A stretch of 64,000 nt of DNA from NCBI RefSeq assembly GCF_947502415.1, contig NZ_CANMZV010000002.1, positions 1 through 64,000 of the forward strand. The letters are read 5' to 3'. The notes under the pieces were generated by a model that saw only the letters and a program-made list of their open reading frames with translations, ran no database searches and was not told the origin of the DNA. Position numbers and translations under genes: made by a program. Below are positions 33,156 through 43,835 of the stretch, in pieces (within the stretch, counting starts at the first letter, position 1; every line of letters starts with the position of its first letter). This DNA is from an uncultured Photobacterium sp. GTDB lineage: Bacteria > Pseudomonadota > Gammaproteobacteria > Enterobacterales > Vibrionaceae.

Positions 33156-33569
33156 AATTATTCTCTAGTATTGAGTTATTTGTGCGTTTGCAAATTCGGC
33201 TCTTTTTATAAAGGACAAACTTTTAAACTGCAAATCTTCACATTTATAGAACATATGGCGAACGATGCAACTTGTTGATTTATAACGAGTTGCATATCTT
33301 TTATTCAAAAGTGAAAACTCAGATTTATAATGGTATCTTGGAGTGTTAGTCTGTAGTTTTCTAATTAGTGGATTTATAAGTTATTATGTGTTCCATCGTT
33401 AGTATTTTTGTCTGATATTTTTAATTATTAATGATTGTTACAGCAGTGGTGGGTGGTAAGTACGGTTTTACTCGTTTTTTTCAGGCGTTATGGAATAAGT
33501 TGTTCTTTGCACACCAGTATTTATAATTTAGAAGGTTTTGAAGTTCGCGATGGTTAAGCAGAGAGCATT
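33156..33569. other. Gene-free AT-rich spacer before rfaH
   Basis: A spacer of 414 bases separates the divergent transporter and rfaH genes. It is AT-rich with T-runs, and no operator, repeat or hairpin stands out. The promoters of both genes should be here. Confidence 0.55.
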
Positions 33570-34067
33570 ATGAAAGATTGGTATCTTCTTTATTGCAAGC
33601 GAAGTGAGCAAGAGCGCGCAGTGATCAATCTAGATCGCCAGGGAGTAGAGTGTTACTACCCGCAAGTAACGGTACAAAAAATTGTAAGGGGCAAACGGGT
33701 TGAGAATTATGAACCTTTGTTCCCTAACTACATGTTTGTTTATTTTGATCCTGAAGATATTAGTTATACAACGATTCGTTCAACCCGAGGTGTTGCCGAT
33801 TTTATTCGTCAAGGTGCTAAACCTCAGACGGTCCAGCCGGATCTGATCTATGGCTTGATGATGAATGAAGATAGTGCAGAGCATCAGTCGAAGCTATCGA
33901 GTTTACCAATGCCGGGCGAGAGCCTGAAATTGGAGCAAGGTCAGTTCAAAGGGTTGGAAGCCATATATCAGGAGCCTGATGGCGAGAAGCGTTCGTTTAT
34001 GTTGATTAACTTGCTTGGAAAGCCTGTAAAAGTCAGCGTACAGAATGAAGATATCGTGAAGAAGTGA
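33570..34067 (+). CDS. rfaH: Transcription antitermination factor RfaH
   Basis: RfaH is a specialised NusG paralogue recruited to RNA polymerase at ops sites. It lets polymerase read through long operons for LPS, capsule and similar surface products. The product of 165 residues begins MKDWYLLYCKRSEQERAVINLDRQGVECYYP (NusG N-terminal domain), then LFPNYMFVYFDPEDISYTTIRSTRGVADFIRQG. The C-terminal region ends FKGLEAIYQEPDGEKRSFMLINLLGKPVKVSV, consistent with the fold-switching KOW domain. It lies 78 bases before galU on the same strand. No convincing ops site was found in the window. Confidence 0.92.
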   Translation: MKDWYLLYCKRSEQERAVINLDRQGVECYYPQVTVQKIVRGKRVENYEPLFPNYMFVYFDPEDISYTTIRSTRGVADFIRQGAKPQTVQPDLIYGLMMNEDSAEHQSKLSSLPMPGESLKLEQGQFKGLEAIYQEPDGEKRSFMLINLLGKPVKVSVQNEDIVKK

Positions 34068-34145
34068 GTTTGAAGCTGCGTTGCTGTCGCCACTCACTGG
34101 CCTGTTTGTTATAGTTCGCTACATTAGTGATTAATGGAATTAAAA

Positions 34146-35063
34146 ATGTCTAATACTTCCCCTGTATCCCCAGTCCGTAAAGCTGTGATTCCTGTCGCAG
34201 GTTTAGGTACTCGTATGTTACCTGCAACGAAGGCTATTCCGAAGGAAATGTTGCCGATTGTCGATAAGCCTCTCATCCAGTATGTTGTGAATGAGTGTGT
34301 AGCTGCAGGTATTAAAGAAATTGTGCTGGTAACGCACTCGTCGAAAAACTCGATCGAGAACCACTTCGATACTTCGTTTGAGCTGGAAGCTACACTTGAA
34401 AAACGTGTGAAGCGCCAGTTGTTGGATGAAGTACAAAGTATTTGTCCGAAAGACGTTACGATTATGCATGTGCGTCAAGGACAGGCTAGAGGCTTGGGCC
34501 ACGCTGTATTGTGTGCTCATCCCTTGATTGGAGATGCTCCGTTTGCGGTGGTATTGCCTGACGTAATTTTGGATGATGTAGCCAGTGATCTTCGCAAAGA
34601 TAACATGGCTGCAATGGTCAAAGCTTTTGATGAGACAGGGATCAGCCAAGTAATGGTGGAGCCTGTGCCTATGTCTGAGGTTTCCAGCTATGGTGTTGCA
34701 GATATTAATGGCGCGGAGCTTAAGCCTGGTGAAACGGCACCAATGACGAAAGTTGTTGAGAAGCCAGCCCAAGAAGAAGCACCGTCGAATCTGGCAATTG
34801 TTGGTCGATATGTATTACCGGCTGAGATCTGGAACTTACTGGAAAAAACACCGGTTGGTGCTGGTGATGAAATCCAGCTAACGGATGCGATTGATATGTT
34901 GATGGAGTCAAAGCAGGTTAACGCTTTCCATATGTCGGGCAAGAGCCACGACTGTGGCAGCAAACTAGGCTACATGCAGGCATTCATCGAGTATGGTATG
35001 CGACATGAAACGCTAGGTGAAGATTTCACTGCTTATTTGAAAGAAGTGGCTAAGTCGCTGTAA
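34146..35063 (+). CDS. galU: UTP-glucose-1-phosphate uridylyltransferase (GalU), intact
   Basis: GalU makes UDP-glucose from UTP and glucose-1-phosphate, the donor for LPS core and capsule and the substrate of Ugd. The product of 305 residues has the signature [37 protein letters not shown], then [65 protein letters not shown] and the C-terminal [18 protein letters not shown] prefer ATG 34146, with TGGAA six bases upstream, over ATG 34134. It follows rfaH and is followed by a strong terminator. A decayed second copy lies at 1762-2658. Confidence 0.95.
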   Translation: MSNTSPVSPVRKAVIPVAGLGTRMLPATKAIPKEMLPIVDKPLIQYVVNECVAAGIKEIVLVTHSSKNSIENHFDTSFELEATLEKRVKRQLLDEVQSICPKDVTIMHVRQGQARGLGHAVLCAHPLIGDAPFAVVLPDVILDDVASDLRKDNMAAMVKAFDETGISQVMVEPVPMSEVSSYGVADINGAELKPGETAPMTKVVEKPAQEEAPSNLAIVGRYVLPAEIWNLLEKTPVGAGDEIQLTDAIDMLMESKQVNAFHMSGKSHDCGSKLGYMQAFIEYGMRHETLGEDFTAYLKEVAKSL

Positions 35064-35120
35064 GCGTATTTGAGGTTCAATCTGATCTCTTAGAACTAGC
35101 CATAATAAAGTGTAAAATTT

Positions 35121-35155
35121 AAAAAAGCGAAAGGTTATAACCCTTTCGCTTTTTT
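35121..35155. terminator. Bidirectional terminator between galU and folD
   Basis: AAAAAAGCGAAAGG pairs with CCTTTCGCTTTTTT around a short loop (ttataac). The flanking genes converge on it. Confidence 0.92.
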
Positions 35156-35172
35156 ATTTCTTTATTACCCAA

Positions 35173-36030
35173 TCAGCTTGAATGGTATTGCTCACAAGCA
35201 TGCAGGGTGTTTTCAATTAATGTTGCTACGGTCATCGGACCGACTCCGCCTGGAACTGGAGTAATATGGCGGGCTTTCTCCCGGGCAACATCATACTCAA
35301 TGTCGCCGGCTAGCTTGCCGTTGTCCAGTCGGTTGATACCAACATCAATGATGGTTGCACCTTCTTTGATCCACTCTCCTGGAATAAAGCTGGGTTTACC
35401 AACGGCTACGATCAGAATATCTGCTTGGCGAACATGAGATTCAAGATCCCGGGTAAACCGATGGCATGTTGTCGTAGTCGCGCCAGCAAGGAGTAATTCC
35501 AGTGTCATTGGTCGACCAACGATATTGGATGCACCGACAATAACTGCATGCCTGCCTCGGACTTCAATGTTATAGCGCTCAAGTAGTGTCATTACACCTT
35601 TCGGGGTGCAGGAGCGAAGCTTTGGAATACGTTGACACAGGCGACCAACATTATAGGGGTGAAACCCGTCGACATCTTTTTCCGGATCGATTTGTTCGAG
35701 TATTTTTGTTGTATCGATTCCAGCCGGTAAAGGGAGTTGGACGAGGATACCGTCAATGCTGTTATCACTGTTGAGCTCATTAATTAAGGCTAATAGCTCT
35801 GTCTCATTAGTGCTTGCCGGCAGGTCAAAAGATTTGGAAATAAATCCAACTTCATCACAGGCTTTGCGTTTGCTGGCAACGTAAATTTGGGAGGCAGGGT
35901 CTTGCCCGACAAGGATAACAGCTAAACCTGGAGCGCGTAACCCGGCGTCGACTCGTGCTTTAACACGGGCTGCAACTTCTTGTCGAACGGTTTGAGATAT
36001 GAGTTTTCCATCAATAATTTGAGCGGCCAT
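35173..36030 (-). CDS. folD: Bifunctional methylenetetrahydrofolate dehydrogenase/cyclohydrolase FolD
   Basis: FolD interconverts 5,10-methylene-, methenyl- and 10-formyl-tetrahydrofolate with NADP. The product of 285 residues from ATG 36030 ([15 protein letters not shown], with AAGGA upstream) has the family length. The frame is open further upstream, but that lacks homology. Motifs: [22 protein letters not shown] (catalytic Lys), [60 protein letters not shown] and [19 protein letters not shown]. It is transcribed away from the tRNA-Arg gene. Confidence 0.96.
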   Translation of the reverse strand: MAAQIIDGKLISQTVRQEVAARVKARVDAGLRAPGLAVILVGQDPASQIYVASKRKACDEVGFISKSFDLPASTNETELLALINELNSDNSIDGILVQLPLPAGIDTTKILEQIDPEKDVDGFHPYNVGRLCQRIPKLRSCTPKGVMTLLERYNIEVRGRHAVIVGASNIVGRPMTLELLLAGATTTTCHRFTRDLESHVRQADILIVAVGKPSFIPGEWIKEGATIIDVGINRLDNGKLAGDIEYDVAREKARHITPVPGGVGPMTVATLIENTLHACEQYHSS

Positions 36031-36381
36031 GTTTTTCCTTTGGGCTGTAAGTGATGAGCGTGAGTATTGTCGCAAACAATGTGATTTTGATCTGTTCCGC
36101 AAACGGTTGCCTTGTCGTGTTTTGATTACATTATACGAAGATGTTGGTTGATTGTGACTTTAAGGTGATTACGTTTACGCGATAACAATACCTGTAGCGG
36201 TTGTTCCTTCAAAAAGCTAGGCTAATCGATTAATTGTAGCAGTTACTTACTGAATTTAATGCAAATTGTTGCTACTTTGAGCGTTCGGTGCGTTGGAGTG
36301 GAAAAACGAGGGAAAAAGCGTTGACGTAAGTTTCTGACTACGTATAATTCCGTCCCGTAACTTATCGTTACGCCTAATGAT
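36031..36381. other. Spacer between folD and tRNA-Arg
   Basis: These 351 bases hold the folD promoter region (leftward) and the tRNA promoter at 36321-36348. Nothing else was recognised. Confidence 0.6.
36321..36348 (+). promoter_or_regulatory. Sigma-70 promoter of tRNA-Arg
   Basis: TTGACG at 36321-36326 and TATAAT at 36343-36348 with a 16-base spacer, 34 bases before the mature tRNA. The -10 is followed by the C-rich discriminator tccgtcccg, as often seen in stable RNA promoters. Confidence 0.85.
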
Positions 36382-36458
36382 GCGCCCTTAGCTCAGTTGG
36401 ATAGAGCACGTGCCTTCTAAGCATGTGGTCGCAGGTTCGAATCCTGCAGGGCGCGCCA
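36382..36458 (+). tRNA. tRNA-Arg (anticodon TCT)
   Basis: This 77-base tRNA has the acceptor stem GCGCCCT/AGGGCGC with discriminator G and an encoded CCA. The D-arm is GCTCAGTTGGATAGAGC, the anticodon stem-loop CGTGC-CTTCTAA-GCATG with anticodon TCT (reads AGA), and the T-arm GCAGG-TTCGAAT-CCTGC. All stems pair apart from one G-T pair (CGTGC/GCATG). It lies between folD and tig, as in enterics. No duplicate of its 3' end was seen, so there is no sign that it served as an integration site here. Confidence 0.97.
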
Positions 36459-37173
36459 CTTCCCCCCTTCATTTTCGTCTCCCTTGATTGTTATTAATAC
36501 ATTTTGTTTTTGAACATGCATTGTTTTCATTAGCTCAGAGAAGTTGTGCATATTTATCTTCGTGTTTTTTAATTCGTACATCTTACCTGTTACACGGTGT
36601 TCCATTTCAAAACAGAAAACTACTCTTATTGCCTTGGGTCAACCTTTCCGACAATAGCCAGTAATATTGTTGGCTGTCTTGGTTGGAGTGTAGTGTTAGT
36701 TTTTGGCAATGTTGTGTTGAAATGGTGGGGGAAGCTGTGTCCGTTGTTCCTGGCCTCGCAATTCAGTTCTCGTCTAAACTATAGTCGCTGGTCATAAGCG
36801 GTATTGAACAGAAAAACACCATTCGTTGTTTTTCCACAGCAGATAATTCAGCTCATGGTCAAAAAAATACAAAAGGAGCAGAAATTTTTGCTTTTTGCCC
36901 TTGTAAATGGAATTTTTGCCCCTATCTTGTGTGAAAGGTTTGATTGCGGTGCGGTTTAACTGTCTCGACGACAGGAGATAGGACCGCTATAATACCGCTT
37001 TTTTAATTTCTGGCTCAGTGACTTCCAAGTCAGTAGCAACAGAAATTATCAGAATTAAGGCGTTATGGTTTTGGTGTGGTTGCCAGCCATAACACGAAAG
37101 GATGCCACCGTCAGCATAGGCTGATCGGCAACATCACTCAGACAATGCTGAGTAAGTTTTGAGGTTAAATAAA
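36459..37173. other. Long gene-free spacer between tRNA-Arg and tig
   Basis: This is the largest gene-free stretch in the window, 715 bases. The short frames in it (for example 36597-36797) lack ribosome sites and recognisable features, and one overlaps the tRNA on the other strand. The last 220 bases contain the tig promoter and a long leader. The rest is unassigned. Confidence 0.6.
36965..36993 (+). promoter_or_regulatory. Likely tig promoter
   Basis: TCGACG (36965-36970) and TATAAT (36988-36993) have a 17-base spacer. This would give an untranslated leader of about 175 bases before tig. Confidence 0.55.
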
Positions 37174-38481
37174 ATGCAAGTTACCGTTGAAACCACTGAA
37201 GGTCTAGAACGCCATCTAACTATCACAGTTCCAGCTGCAAACATCGAAGATGCTGTAACAGCAGAACTGAAGAAAATTGCTAAGAATCGTCGTTTCGATG
37301 GTTTCCGTCCAGGTAAAGCTCCGCTGAAAATGGTTGCTCGTATGTTCGGCGCATCTGTTCGCCAGGACATCCTAGGTGAAGTGATGCAGCGTCACTACAT
37401 TGAAGCTATCGTTAAAGAAAAAATTAACCCAGCTGGTGCACCTACTTTTACTCCAGTTGAAATTGCTGAAGGTAAAGATCTAGTTTTCAAAGCATCTTTT
37501 GAAGTATTCCCTGAGATCGAACTAGCTGGTCTTGACAAAATCGCTGTTGAAAAACCAACTGCTGAAGTTAAAGACGAAGACGTTGATACAATGCTAGACA
37601 CGCTACGCAAGCAGCAGGCAACTTGGAAAGAAGTTGAAGAAGCTGCAGTTGCTGATAGCCGTGTAACTATCGACTTTACTGGTTCTGTTGACGGTGAAGA
37701 ATTCGAAGGCGGTAAAGCTGAAGCTTTCGCTCTGGCAATGGGCCAGGGCCGCATGATCCCAGGTTTTGAAGACGGTATCGTTGGTAAGAAAGCTGGTGAC
37801 GAGTTCACAGTAGAAGTGACTTTCCCAGAAGAATACCACGCTGAAAACCTAAAAGGTAAAGCAGCATCTTTCGCTATCAAACTACACAAAGTTGAAGCGC
37901 AGGAGCTACCAGAGCTAACTGAAGAGTTTGTTGCTAAGTTCGGTGTTGAAGACGGTTCTGTAGACGCACTTAAAGCAGAAGTTCGCAAGAACATGGAACG
38001 TGAGCTGAAGCAAGCTGTTAAAGGCCGCATCAAAGACCAGGTTCTTAACGGCCTGATCGAGCAGAACGACATTACTGTTCCTGCTGCTCTAATCGACCAG
38101 GAAATCAATGTTCTACGCCAGCAGGCAGCTCAGCGTTTCGGCGGTGATGCTCAGAACACTCCTGAACTACCACGCGAGCTGTTCGAAGAGCAAGCTAAGC
38201 GTCGCGTAGTTGTTGGCCTGCTTCTAGGCGAAGTGATCAAGTCTGAAGAGCTGAAAGCGGATGAAGAGCGCGTTAAAGCGATCATCGCTGAAATGGCTTC
38301 TGCATACGAAGATCCAACAGAAGTGGTAGCTTACTACGAGAAGAACGAGCAGATGATGAACAACATGCGCAACGTTGCTCTTGAAGAGCAAGCTATCGAT
38401 GCGCTTCTTGCGAAAGCTCAGGTTTCTGAAAAAGAAGTTAGCTTCAACGAGCTAATGAACCAACAGCAGCCAGTAGCTTAA
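37174..38481 (+). CDS. tig: Trigger factor
   Basis: This ribosome-bound chaperone has peptidyl-prolyl isomerase activity and meets nascent chains at the exit tunnel. The product of 435 residues starts at ATG 37174 ([15 protein letters not shown]). It carries the ribosome-binding signature [12 protein letters not shown] near 43-54, the FKBP domain at about 155-245 ([53 protein letters not shown]) and the helical C-terminal chaperone domain. Codon use is strongly biased, as expected for a highly expressed gene. It is followed by clpP, clpX and lon in the usual order. Confidence 0.97.
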   Translation: MQVTVETTEGLERHLTITVPAANIEDAVTAELKKIAKNRRFDGFRPGKAPLKMVARMFGASVRQDILGEVMQRHYIEAIVKEKINPAGAPTFTPVEIAEGKDLVFKASFEVFPEIELAGLDKIAVEKPTAEVKDEDVDTMLDTLRKQQATWKEVEEAAVADSRVTIDFTGSVDGEEFEGGKAEAFALAMGQGRMIPGFEDGIVGKKAGDEFTVEVTFPEEYHAENLKGKAASFAIKLHKVEAQELPELTEEFVAKFGVEDGSVDALKAEVRKNMERELKQAVKGRIKDQVLNGLIEQNDITVPAALIDQEINVLRQQAAQRFGGDAQNTPELPRELFEEQAKRRVVVGLLLGEVIKSEELKADEERVKAIIAEMASAYEDPTEVVAYYEKNEQMMNNMRNVALEEQAIDALLAKAQVSEKEVSFNELMNQQQPVA

Positions 38482-38588
38482 TTTGCTGAAATTACTGTAG
38501 GGATTTGACTTTGTTTCAAATCTTCTGCTAACAATGGTCCGTGTGAGAGTAATTTCATTCGGGCCATTTATTTTAGGGAAATAACGTT

Positions 38589-39212
38589 ATGAACTACCAA
38601 GACAAAAACGCCATGTCGCCAATTATGGATGCGCTGGTTCCTATGGTGGTCGAGCAGACTTCTCGTGGTGAACGTTCCTACGACATCTATTCCCGACTAC
38701 TAAAAGAGCGTGTGATTTTTTTGACCGGCCAGGTTGAAGATCACATGGCCAACCTAGTGGTTGCGCAGCTTTTATTCCTTGAGTCTGAAAATCCAGATAA
38801 AGATATCTTCCTATACATCAACTCTCCGGGGGGGTCGGTAACGGCTGGTATGTCTATTTATGACACGATGCAGTTCATTAAGCCGAATGTTAGTACAGTA
38901 TGTATGGGCCAGGCATGTTCAATGGGTGCATTCCTGCTTGCTGGCGGTGCGCAAGGCAAGCGTTATTGCCTGCCTAATTCGCGAGTGATGATTCACCAGC
39001 CGTTAGGTGGTTTCCAGGGCCAGGCATCTGATATTCAGATTCATGCGCAAGAAATTTTAACTATCAAGCACAAGCTAAACACTTTGCTTTCAGAGCATAC
39101 TGGCCAGCCAATGGAAGTTGTTGAGCGCGATACAGATCGTGATAACTTCATGTCGGCAGAGCAAGCAGTTGAGTATGGCTTGGTAGATGCAGTTTTGAGT
39201 CATCGTGACTAA
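38589..39212 (+). CDS. clpP: ATP-dependent Clp protease proteolytic subunit ClpP
   Basis: ClpP forms the tetradecameric serine protease chamber that works with ClpX (and ClpA). The product of 207 residues shows the catalytic triad in family positions: Ser 111 in [11 protein letters not shown], His 136 in [11 protein letters not shown], and the Asp in [25 protein letters not shown] short propeptide probably precedes the [20 protein letters not shown] segment. The start is ATG 38589. It is separated from clpX by 115 bases. Confidence 0.97.
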   Translation: MNYQDKNAMSPIMDALVPMVVEQTSRGERSYDIYSRLLKERVIFLTGQVEDHMANLVVAQLLFLESENPDKDIFLYINSPGGSVTAGMSIYDTMQFIKPNVSTVCMGQACSMGAFLLAGGAQGKRYCLPNSRVMIHQPLGGFQGQASDIQIHAQEILTIKHKLNTLLSEHTGQPMEVVERDTDRDNFMSAEQAVEYGLVDAVLSHRD

Positions 39213-39327
39213 CTCTGTTTTTTTGCCCCGTTACGCAGGTTTGCTGAGACACGGAGCAAAATGATTCGAGTTGTTATACACTCAAAACAAGGCAATGATG
39301 GGGTAAGACCCGAAAAGAGGTTAGCGA

Positions 39328-40608
39328 ATGACAGATAAGCGAAAAGAGAGTGGTAGTGGAAAACTGCTGTACTGCTCTTTCTGCGGCAAAAGTCAACACG
39401 AAGTTCGCAAGCTGATTGCAGGCCCTTCTGTTTATATTTGCGATGAGTGCGTTGATTTGTGCAACGACATTATTCGTGAAGAAATTAAAGAAGTGATGCC
39501 TAAGCGTGACGGCAGTGAACTTCCGACGCCACAGGAAATTCGTTCAAACCTGGATGATTACGTTATTGGTCAGAACCATGCGAAAAAGGTGCTGGCGGTA
39601 GCGGTATATAACCATTATAAGCGTCTTCGTAATGGCGACACCAACAGTGAAGGTGTTGAGCTTGGCAAGAGTAACATTTTGCTTATCGGTCCAACCGGTA
39701 GCGGTAAAACTCTGCTAGCCGAAACACTGGCTCGTATGTTGGACGTACCATTTACTATGGCCGATGCAACCACGCTGACTGAAGCGGGTTACGTGGGTGA
39801 AGATGTGGAAAATATCATCCAGAAGCTGCTACAGAAATGTGATTATGATGTAGCAAAAGCGGAACGTGGTATTGTTTACATTGATGAAATCGATAAGATT
39901 TCACGCAAGTCAGACAACCCATCAATTACCCGAGATGTATCGGGCGAGGGTGTTCAGCAGGCCTTGCTGAAGCTAATTGAAGGTACAGTGGCATCGGTAC
40001 CGCCTCAAGGTGGCCGTAAGCATCCACAGCAGGAATTCCTACAGGTAGATACCTCCAAGATCCTGTTTATCTGTGGTGGTGCATTTGCCGGCCTGGACAA
40101 AGTTGTTGACCAGCGCGTCGCAACGGGGACTGGTATTGGTTTTGGTGCAGACGTACGTTCTAAAGACGAGTCTCGTACCCTGAGCGATCTGTTCGAGAAG
40201 GTTGAGCCGGAAGATCTGGTTAAATATGGCCTGATCCCTGAATTTATCGGTCGTCTGCCAGTGACAGCGATTCTGAGTGAGCTGGACGAAGATGCGTTGG
40301 TACAAATTCTTCGTGAGCCGAAGAACGCGCTGACTAAGCAGTATGCTGCGTTGCTTGAGCTGGAAAATGTCGAGCTTGAGTTCCGTGATGATGCGCTTGT
40401 TGCTATTGCTCGTAAGGCTATGGAGCGCAAGACAGGTGCTCGTGGTCTACGCTCTATTGTTGAAGCTGTATTGCTGGATACGATGTATGAATTGCCTTCT
40501 GCAGAAGGTGTGAGCAAGGTTGTAATTGATGAATCAGTAATTAAAGGGGAATCTGACCCACTACTGATTTATGAAAATACTGAAAATCAGGCGGCTGGTG
40601 CTGAGTGA
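39328..40608 (+). CDS. clpX: ATP-dependent Clp protease ATPase subunit ClpX
   Basis: ClpX is an AAA+ unfoldase that feeds tagged proteins to ClpP; with RssB it degrades RpoS. The product of 426 residues has an N-terminal zinc-binding domain (YCSFC..ICDEC, residues about 12-40), Walker A GPTGSGKT near 119-126, Walker [17 protein letters not shown], the pore loop GYVGEDVE and sensor motifs through [15 protein letters not shown] terminator separates it from lon. Confidence 0.97.
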   Translation: MTDKRKESGSGKLLYCSFCGKSQHEVRKLIAGPSVYICDECVDLCNDIIREEIKEVMPKRDGSELPTPQEIRSNLDDYVIGQNHAKKVLAVAVYNHYKRLRNGDTNSEGVELGKSNILLIGPTGSGKTLLAETLARMLDVPFTMADATTLTEAGYVGEDVENIIQKLLQKCDYDVAKAERGIVYIDEIDKISRKSDNPSITRDVSGEGVQQALLKLIEGTVASVPPQGGRKHPQQEFLQVDTSKILFICGGAFAGLDKVVDQRVATGTGIGFGADVRSKDESRTLSDLFEKVEPEDLVKYGLIPEFIGRLPVTAILSELDEDALVQILREPKNALTKQYAALLELENVELEFRDDALVAIARKAMERKTGARGLRSIVEAVLLDTMYELPSAEGVSKVVIDESVIKGESDPLLIYENTENQAAGAE

Positions 40609-40634
40609 TTGTTCAATAACTGCTCATAATGCTT

Positions 40635-40663
40635 AAAAAAAGGAGGCTTTTGCCTCCTTTTTT
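40635..40663 (+). terminator. Terminator between clpX and lon
   Basis: AAAAAGGAGGC pairs with GCCTCCTTTTTT around tttt, 27 bases after clpX. Confidence 0.9.
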
Positions 40664-40682
40664 ATTTTCTGTTAGTTATCCC

Positions 40683-40710
40683 GTTGAATCTTTCTGCTTT
40701 ACCCCCATAT
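40683..40710 (+). promoter_or_regulatory. Heat-shock (sigma-32 type) promoter of lon
   Basis: GTTGAAT at 40683-40689 and CCCCATAT at 40703-40710, separated by 13 bases, match the sigma-32 pattern (CTTGAA, CCCCATNT) and resemble the enteric lon promoter. It lies 36 bases before the lon start. Confidence 0.85.
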
Positions 40711-40745
40711 ACTCAGTAAAGAGATTGAACGGAAGAGAGAAGAAT

Positions 40746-43118
40746 ATGAACCTGGAGCGTTCGGAACGCCTTGAGATCCCCGTTCTGCCACTTCGTGATG
40801 TGGTGGTCTACCCTCATATGGTTATTCCATTGTTTGTAGGCCGGGATAAATCTATTCGTTGCCTGGAATCGGCAATGGATGACAACAAACAAATTTTATT
40901 GGTAGCCCAGAAAGAAGCGGCTACCGATGAGCCTTCAATCGATGACCTGTACGATGTCGGTACGGTTGCCACTATTCTTCAGCTACTGAAGCTACCTGAC
41001 GGTACAGTAAAAGTGCTGGTTGAAGGTCAGCAGCGTGCCAAGGTCGAAAACCTGCGTGATGATGAGTTCTTCAGTGCTGATGCAGAGTTTCTTGTAACTC
41101 AAGAAATGGACGAGCGTGAGCAGGAAGTGCTGGTACGTACGGCGATCAATCAGTTTGAAGGTTTCATCAAGCTGAATAAGAAGATCCCGCCAGAAGTACT
41201 GACATCGTTGAACGGTATTGATGAAGCAGCGCGTCTGGCTGATACCATTGCTGCCCATATGCCTCTGAAGCTGGCTGATAAGCAGAAAGTGCTGGAAATT
41301 GTTGACGTTACGGAACGCCTTGAGTTCCTGATGGCAATGATGGAGTCAGAAATTGATCTGCTGCAGGTTGAGAAGCGCATTCGCGGCCGTGTTAAAAAGC
41401 AGATGGAGAAAAGCCAGCGCGAGTACTACCTAAACGAGCAGATGAAAGCTATCCAGAAAGAGTTGGGTGAGCTGGATGATGCGCCGGATGAATTTGAGTC
41501 TCTGAAGAAGAAGATCGATGAGTCGAAAATGCCGGCTGAAGCGCGCGCAAAAACCGAACAGGAACTGCAGAAGCTGAAGATGATGTCACCGATGTCAGCT
41601 GAGGCGACTGTAGTGCGTGGTTACATCGATTGGATGCTAAGCGTACCATGGCACAAACGTTCTAAGGTTAAGAAAAACTTAGCGAAGGCTGAAGAAGTAC
41701 TGAATGCCGATCACTATGGTTTGGAACGTGTAAAAGAGCGTATTCTTGAGTACTTGGCAGTGCAGAGCCGTACTAACAAGATTAAGGGGCCGATCCTATG
41801 TCTTGTCGGTCCTCCGGGGGTCGGTAAAACCTCTCTGGGCCAGTCGATTGCTGCTGCGACCGGGCGTAAGTATGTCCGTATGGCGCTGGGCGGCGTGCGT
41901 GATGAAGCGGAAATCCGTGGTCACCGTCGTACCTATATCGGTTCCATGCCGGGAAAATTGATCCAGAAGATGGCTAAGGTGGAAGTGAAGAACCCGCTGT
42001 TCCTGTTGGATGAAATTGACAAGATGTCATCTGATATGCGTGGAGATCCTGCTTCGGCACTGCTGGAAGTACTTGATCCTGAACAGAATAATGCGTTCAA
42101 CGACCACTACCTGGAAGTTGACTATGACCTGTCCGACGTAATGTTTGTGGCAACGTCAAACTCGATGAATATTCCAGGTCCGTTGCTTGACCGTATGGAA
42201 GTGATTCGTCTGTCTGGTTATACCGAAGACGAGAAGCTGAACATTGCTAAGCGCCATCTGTTGGAAAAACAGATTCAGCGTAACGGTATGAAATTGGGTG
42301 AAATTGAAGTCGATGATTCAGCCCTGACTGGTATTATTCGTTATTACACCCGCGAGGCGGGTGTACGTAGCCTTGAGCGTGAAATTTCTAAGCTGTGCCG
42401 TAAGGCGGTGAAAGAGATCTTGCTTAACACTGAGACCAAGAAAGTGGTTATCAATATGGATAACTTAAAATCGTACCTTGGTGTTCAGCGTTATGATTAC
42501 GGTAAAGCGGAAGAAAATGACCGTATCGGCCAGGTAACAGGTCTTGCTTGGACGGAAGTTGGTGGTGATCTGCTGACGATTGAAACCGAATCTATGCCGG
42601 GTAAAGGTAAACTGTCGTTTACCGGTTCGCTGGGTGATGTGATGCAAGAGTCGATTCAGGCTGCAATGACTGTGGTTCGTACTCGTGCCGAACGTTTGGG
42701 TATTGCTCCTGATTTTTACGAGAAGCGCGATATTCACGTTCACGTACCAGAAGGTGCAACACCGAAAGATGGCCCGAGTGCGGGTATCGCGATGTGTACT
42801 GCTCTGGTCTCGAGCCTAACAGGTAACCCGGTTCGCGGTGATGTTGCTATGACCGGTGAAATTACCTTACGTGGTGAGGTTCTTCCGATCGGTGGCCTGA
42901 AGGAAAAACTGTTGGCTGCTCATCGCGGCGGTATCAAGACAGTATTGATTCCGAAAGAGAATGAGCGTGATTTGGAAGAGATCCCAGATAACGTGATTGC
43001 TGATCTGGTTGTGCGTCCAGTACGTTGGATTGACGAGGTGTTGACTGTAGCACTTCAGAACAATCCTACAGGTATTGAACTGGTTAACGCCCAAAACAGT
43101 GACATGCAGCAAAGTTAA
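40746..43118 (+). CDS. lon: ATP-dependent protease Lon
   Basis: Lon is a homohexameric AAA+ serine protease for damaged and regulatory proteins. From ATG 40746 ([25 protein letters not shown], with GGAAGAGAG upstream) it has 790 residues. An upstream in-frame ATG at 40629 would run through the terminator and promoter and is rejected. It has the N-terminal LON domain, a coiled-coil middle, Walker [11 protein letters not shown], Walker [11 protein letters not shown], and the catalytic Ser 678 ([15 protein letters not shown]) and Lys 721 ([14 protein letters not shown]) dyad. It is followed by a terminator and hupB. Confidence 0.97.
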   Translation: MNLERSERLEIPVLPLRDVVVYPHMVIPLFVGRDKSIRCLESAMDDNKQILLVAQKEAATDEPSIDDLYDVGTVATILQLLKLPDGTVKVLVEGQQRAKVENLRDDEFFSADAEFLVTQEMDEREQEVLVRTAINQFEGFIKLNKKIPPEVLTSLNGIDEAARLADTIAAHMPLKLADKQKVLEIVDVTERLEFLMAMMESEIDLLQVEKRIRGRVKKQMEKSQREYYLNEQMKAIQKELGELDDAPDEFESLKKKIDESKMPAEARAKTEQELQKLKMMSPMSAEATVVRGYIDWMLSVPWHKRSKVKKNLAKAEEVLNADHYGLERVKERILEYLAVQSRTNKIKGPILCLVGPPGVGKTSLGQSIAAATGRKYVRMALGGVRDEAEIRGHRRTYIGSMPGKLIQKMAKVEVKNPLFLLDEIDKMSSDMRGDPASALLEVLDPEQNNAFNDHYLEVDYDLSDVMFVATSNSMNIPGPLLDRMEVIRLSGYTEDEKLNIAKRHLLEKQIQRNGMKLGEIEVDDSALTGIIRYYTREAGVRSLEREISKLCRKAVKEILLNTETKKVVINMDNLKSYLGVQRYDYGKAEENDRIGQVTGLAWTEVGGDLLTIETESMPGKGKLSFTGSLGDVMQESIQAAMTVVRTRAERLGIAPDFYEKRDIHVHVPEGATPKDGPSAGIAMCTALVSSLTGNPVRGDVAMTGEITLRGEVLPIGGLKEKLLAAHRGGIKTVLIPKENERDLEEIPDNVIADLVVRPVRWIDEVLTVALQNNPTGIELVNAQNSDMQQS

Positions 43119-43124
43119 GTAAAG

Positions 43125-43167
43125 AAAAAACGCTTTCAAGTGCGAAAAGCCTTGTCAGCGTTTTTTT
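43125..43167 (+). terminator. Terminator after lon
   Basis: AAAAAACGCT pairs with AGCGTTTTTTT; an inner CAAG/CTTG stem strengthens it. It starts 7 bases after the lon stop. Confidence 0.82.
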
Positions 43168-43342
43168 GTATAGCTATAAGTTATGTCTAATTCGCCGTAA
43201 GCTCAATAATATCAAGGCTTACCCGTTTTACAGGCGTTCGGTGCTGATATAATAAGGCCTGATACATTATTGATTGTCCGTAGAAGTTACTACTTATTTA
43301 ATATACGTGCTTGCGGATAATGTTCATAGAGGGGATGAAATC

Positions 43343-43615
43343 GTGAACAAAACTCAGTTAGTTGATAAAATTGCTGAAAATGCAGATATTTCAAAAGCGT
43401 CAGCTGGTCGTGCTCTAGATGCATTCATCGACGCTGTTTCTGATACCCTGAAAGAGGGTGATCAGGTTTCTCTTGTTGGTTTTGGTACGTTCTCCGTGCG
43501 TGAACGTGCTGCGCGTACTGGCCGCAATCCGCAAACTGGTGAAGAGATCCAGATCGCGGCAGCGAAAGTACCTGGCTTCAAAGCGGGTAAAGCGCTTAAG
43601 GATTCTGTAAACTAA
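43343..43615 (+). CDS. hupB: DNA-binding protein HU-beta
   Basis: This histone-like protein bends and compacts DNA. The 90-residue product from GTG 43343 ([27 protein letters not shown]) is full length. GTG is chosen because it matches the family N-terminus and has GAGGGG 8 bases upstream, whereas the frame stays open to 43274 without homology. The DNA-binding arm [24 protein letters not shown] and the end [15 protein letters not shown] are typical. Confidence 0.95.
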   Translation: MNKTQLVDKIAENADISKASAGRALDAFIDAVSDTLKEGDQVSLVGFGTFSVRERAARTGRNPQTGEEIQIAAAKVPGFKAGKALKDSVN

Positions 43616-43698
43616 GAAGTGGGCACCAGCCCGCTGTTTGTATTGAACAAACATCGATGCTGGTTGTCAGATTCACTGACAACTTGGCATGAAATGAG

Positions 43699-43725
43699 GG
43701 CGCATCGGGTTGATGCGCTTTTTTT
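43699..43725 (+). terminator. Terminator after hupB
   Basis: GCGCATC (43700-43706) pairs with GATGCGC (43712-43718), followed by seven T. Confidence 0.9.
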
Positions 43726-43835
43726 ACTTTGTATCAGTGTGATATTTTTCGCAACCTGACATCCCTTGGATAGGTAGTCGAAGGCATTCTTCACAACACC
43801 ATGCCAGATCGAATTAGTAGGAGATACGGCAAATT

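Noticed and set aside
36382..36458. tRNA-Arg as an attachment site for a mobile element
   Set aside because: There is no repeat of the tRNA 3' end and no integrase in the window.
36417..36605. Minus-strand frame ending in ALQDSNLRPHA
   Set aside because: This ending is the well-known false translation of tRNA antisense sequence; it overlaps tRNA-Arg.
37395..38108. Open frame of 237 codons on the minus strand
   Set aside because: It is antisense to tig; long shadow frames are expected in genes with strong codon bias.
40629..40745. Upstream ATG extending lon by 39 codons
   Set aside because: The extension would translate the clpX terminator and the heat-shock promoter and has no homology to Lon.
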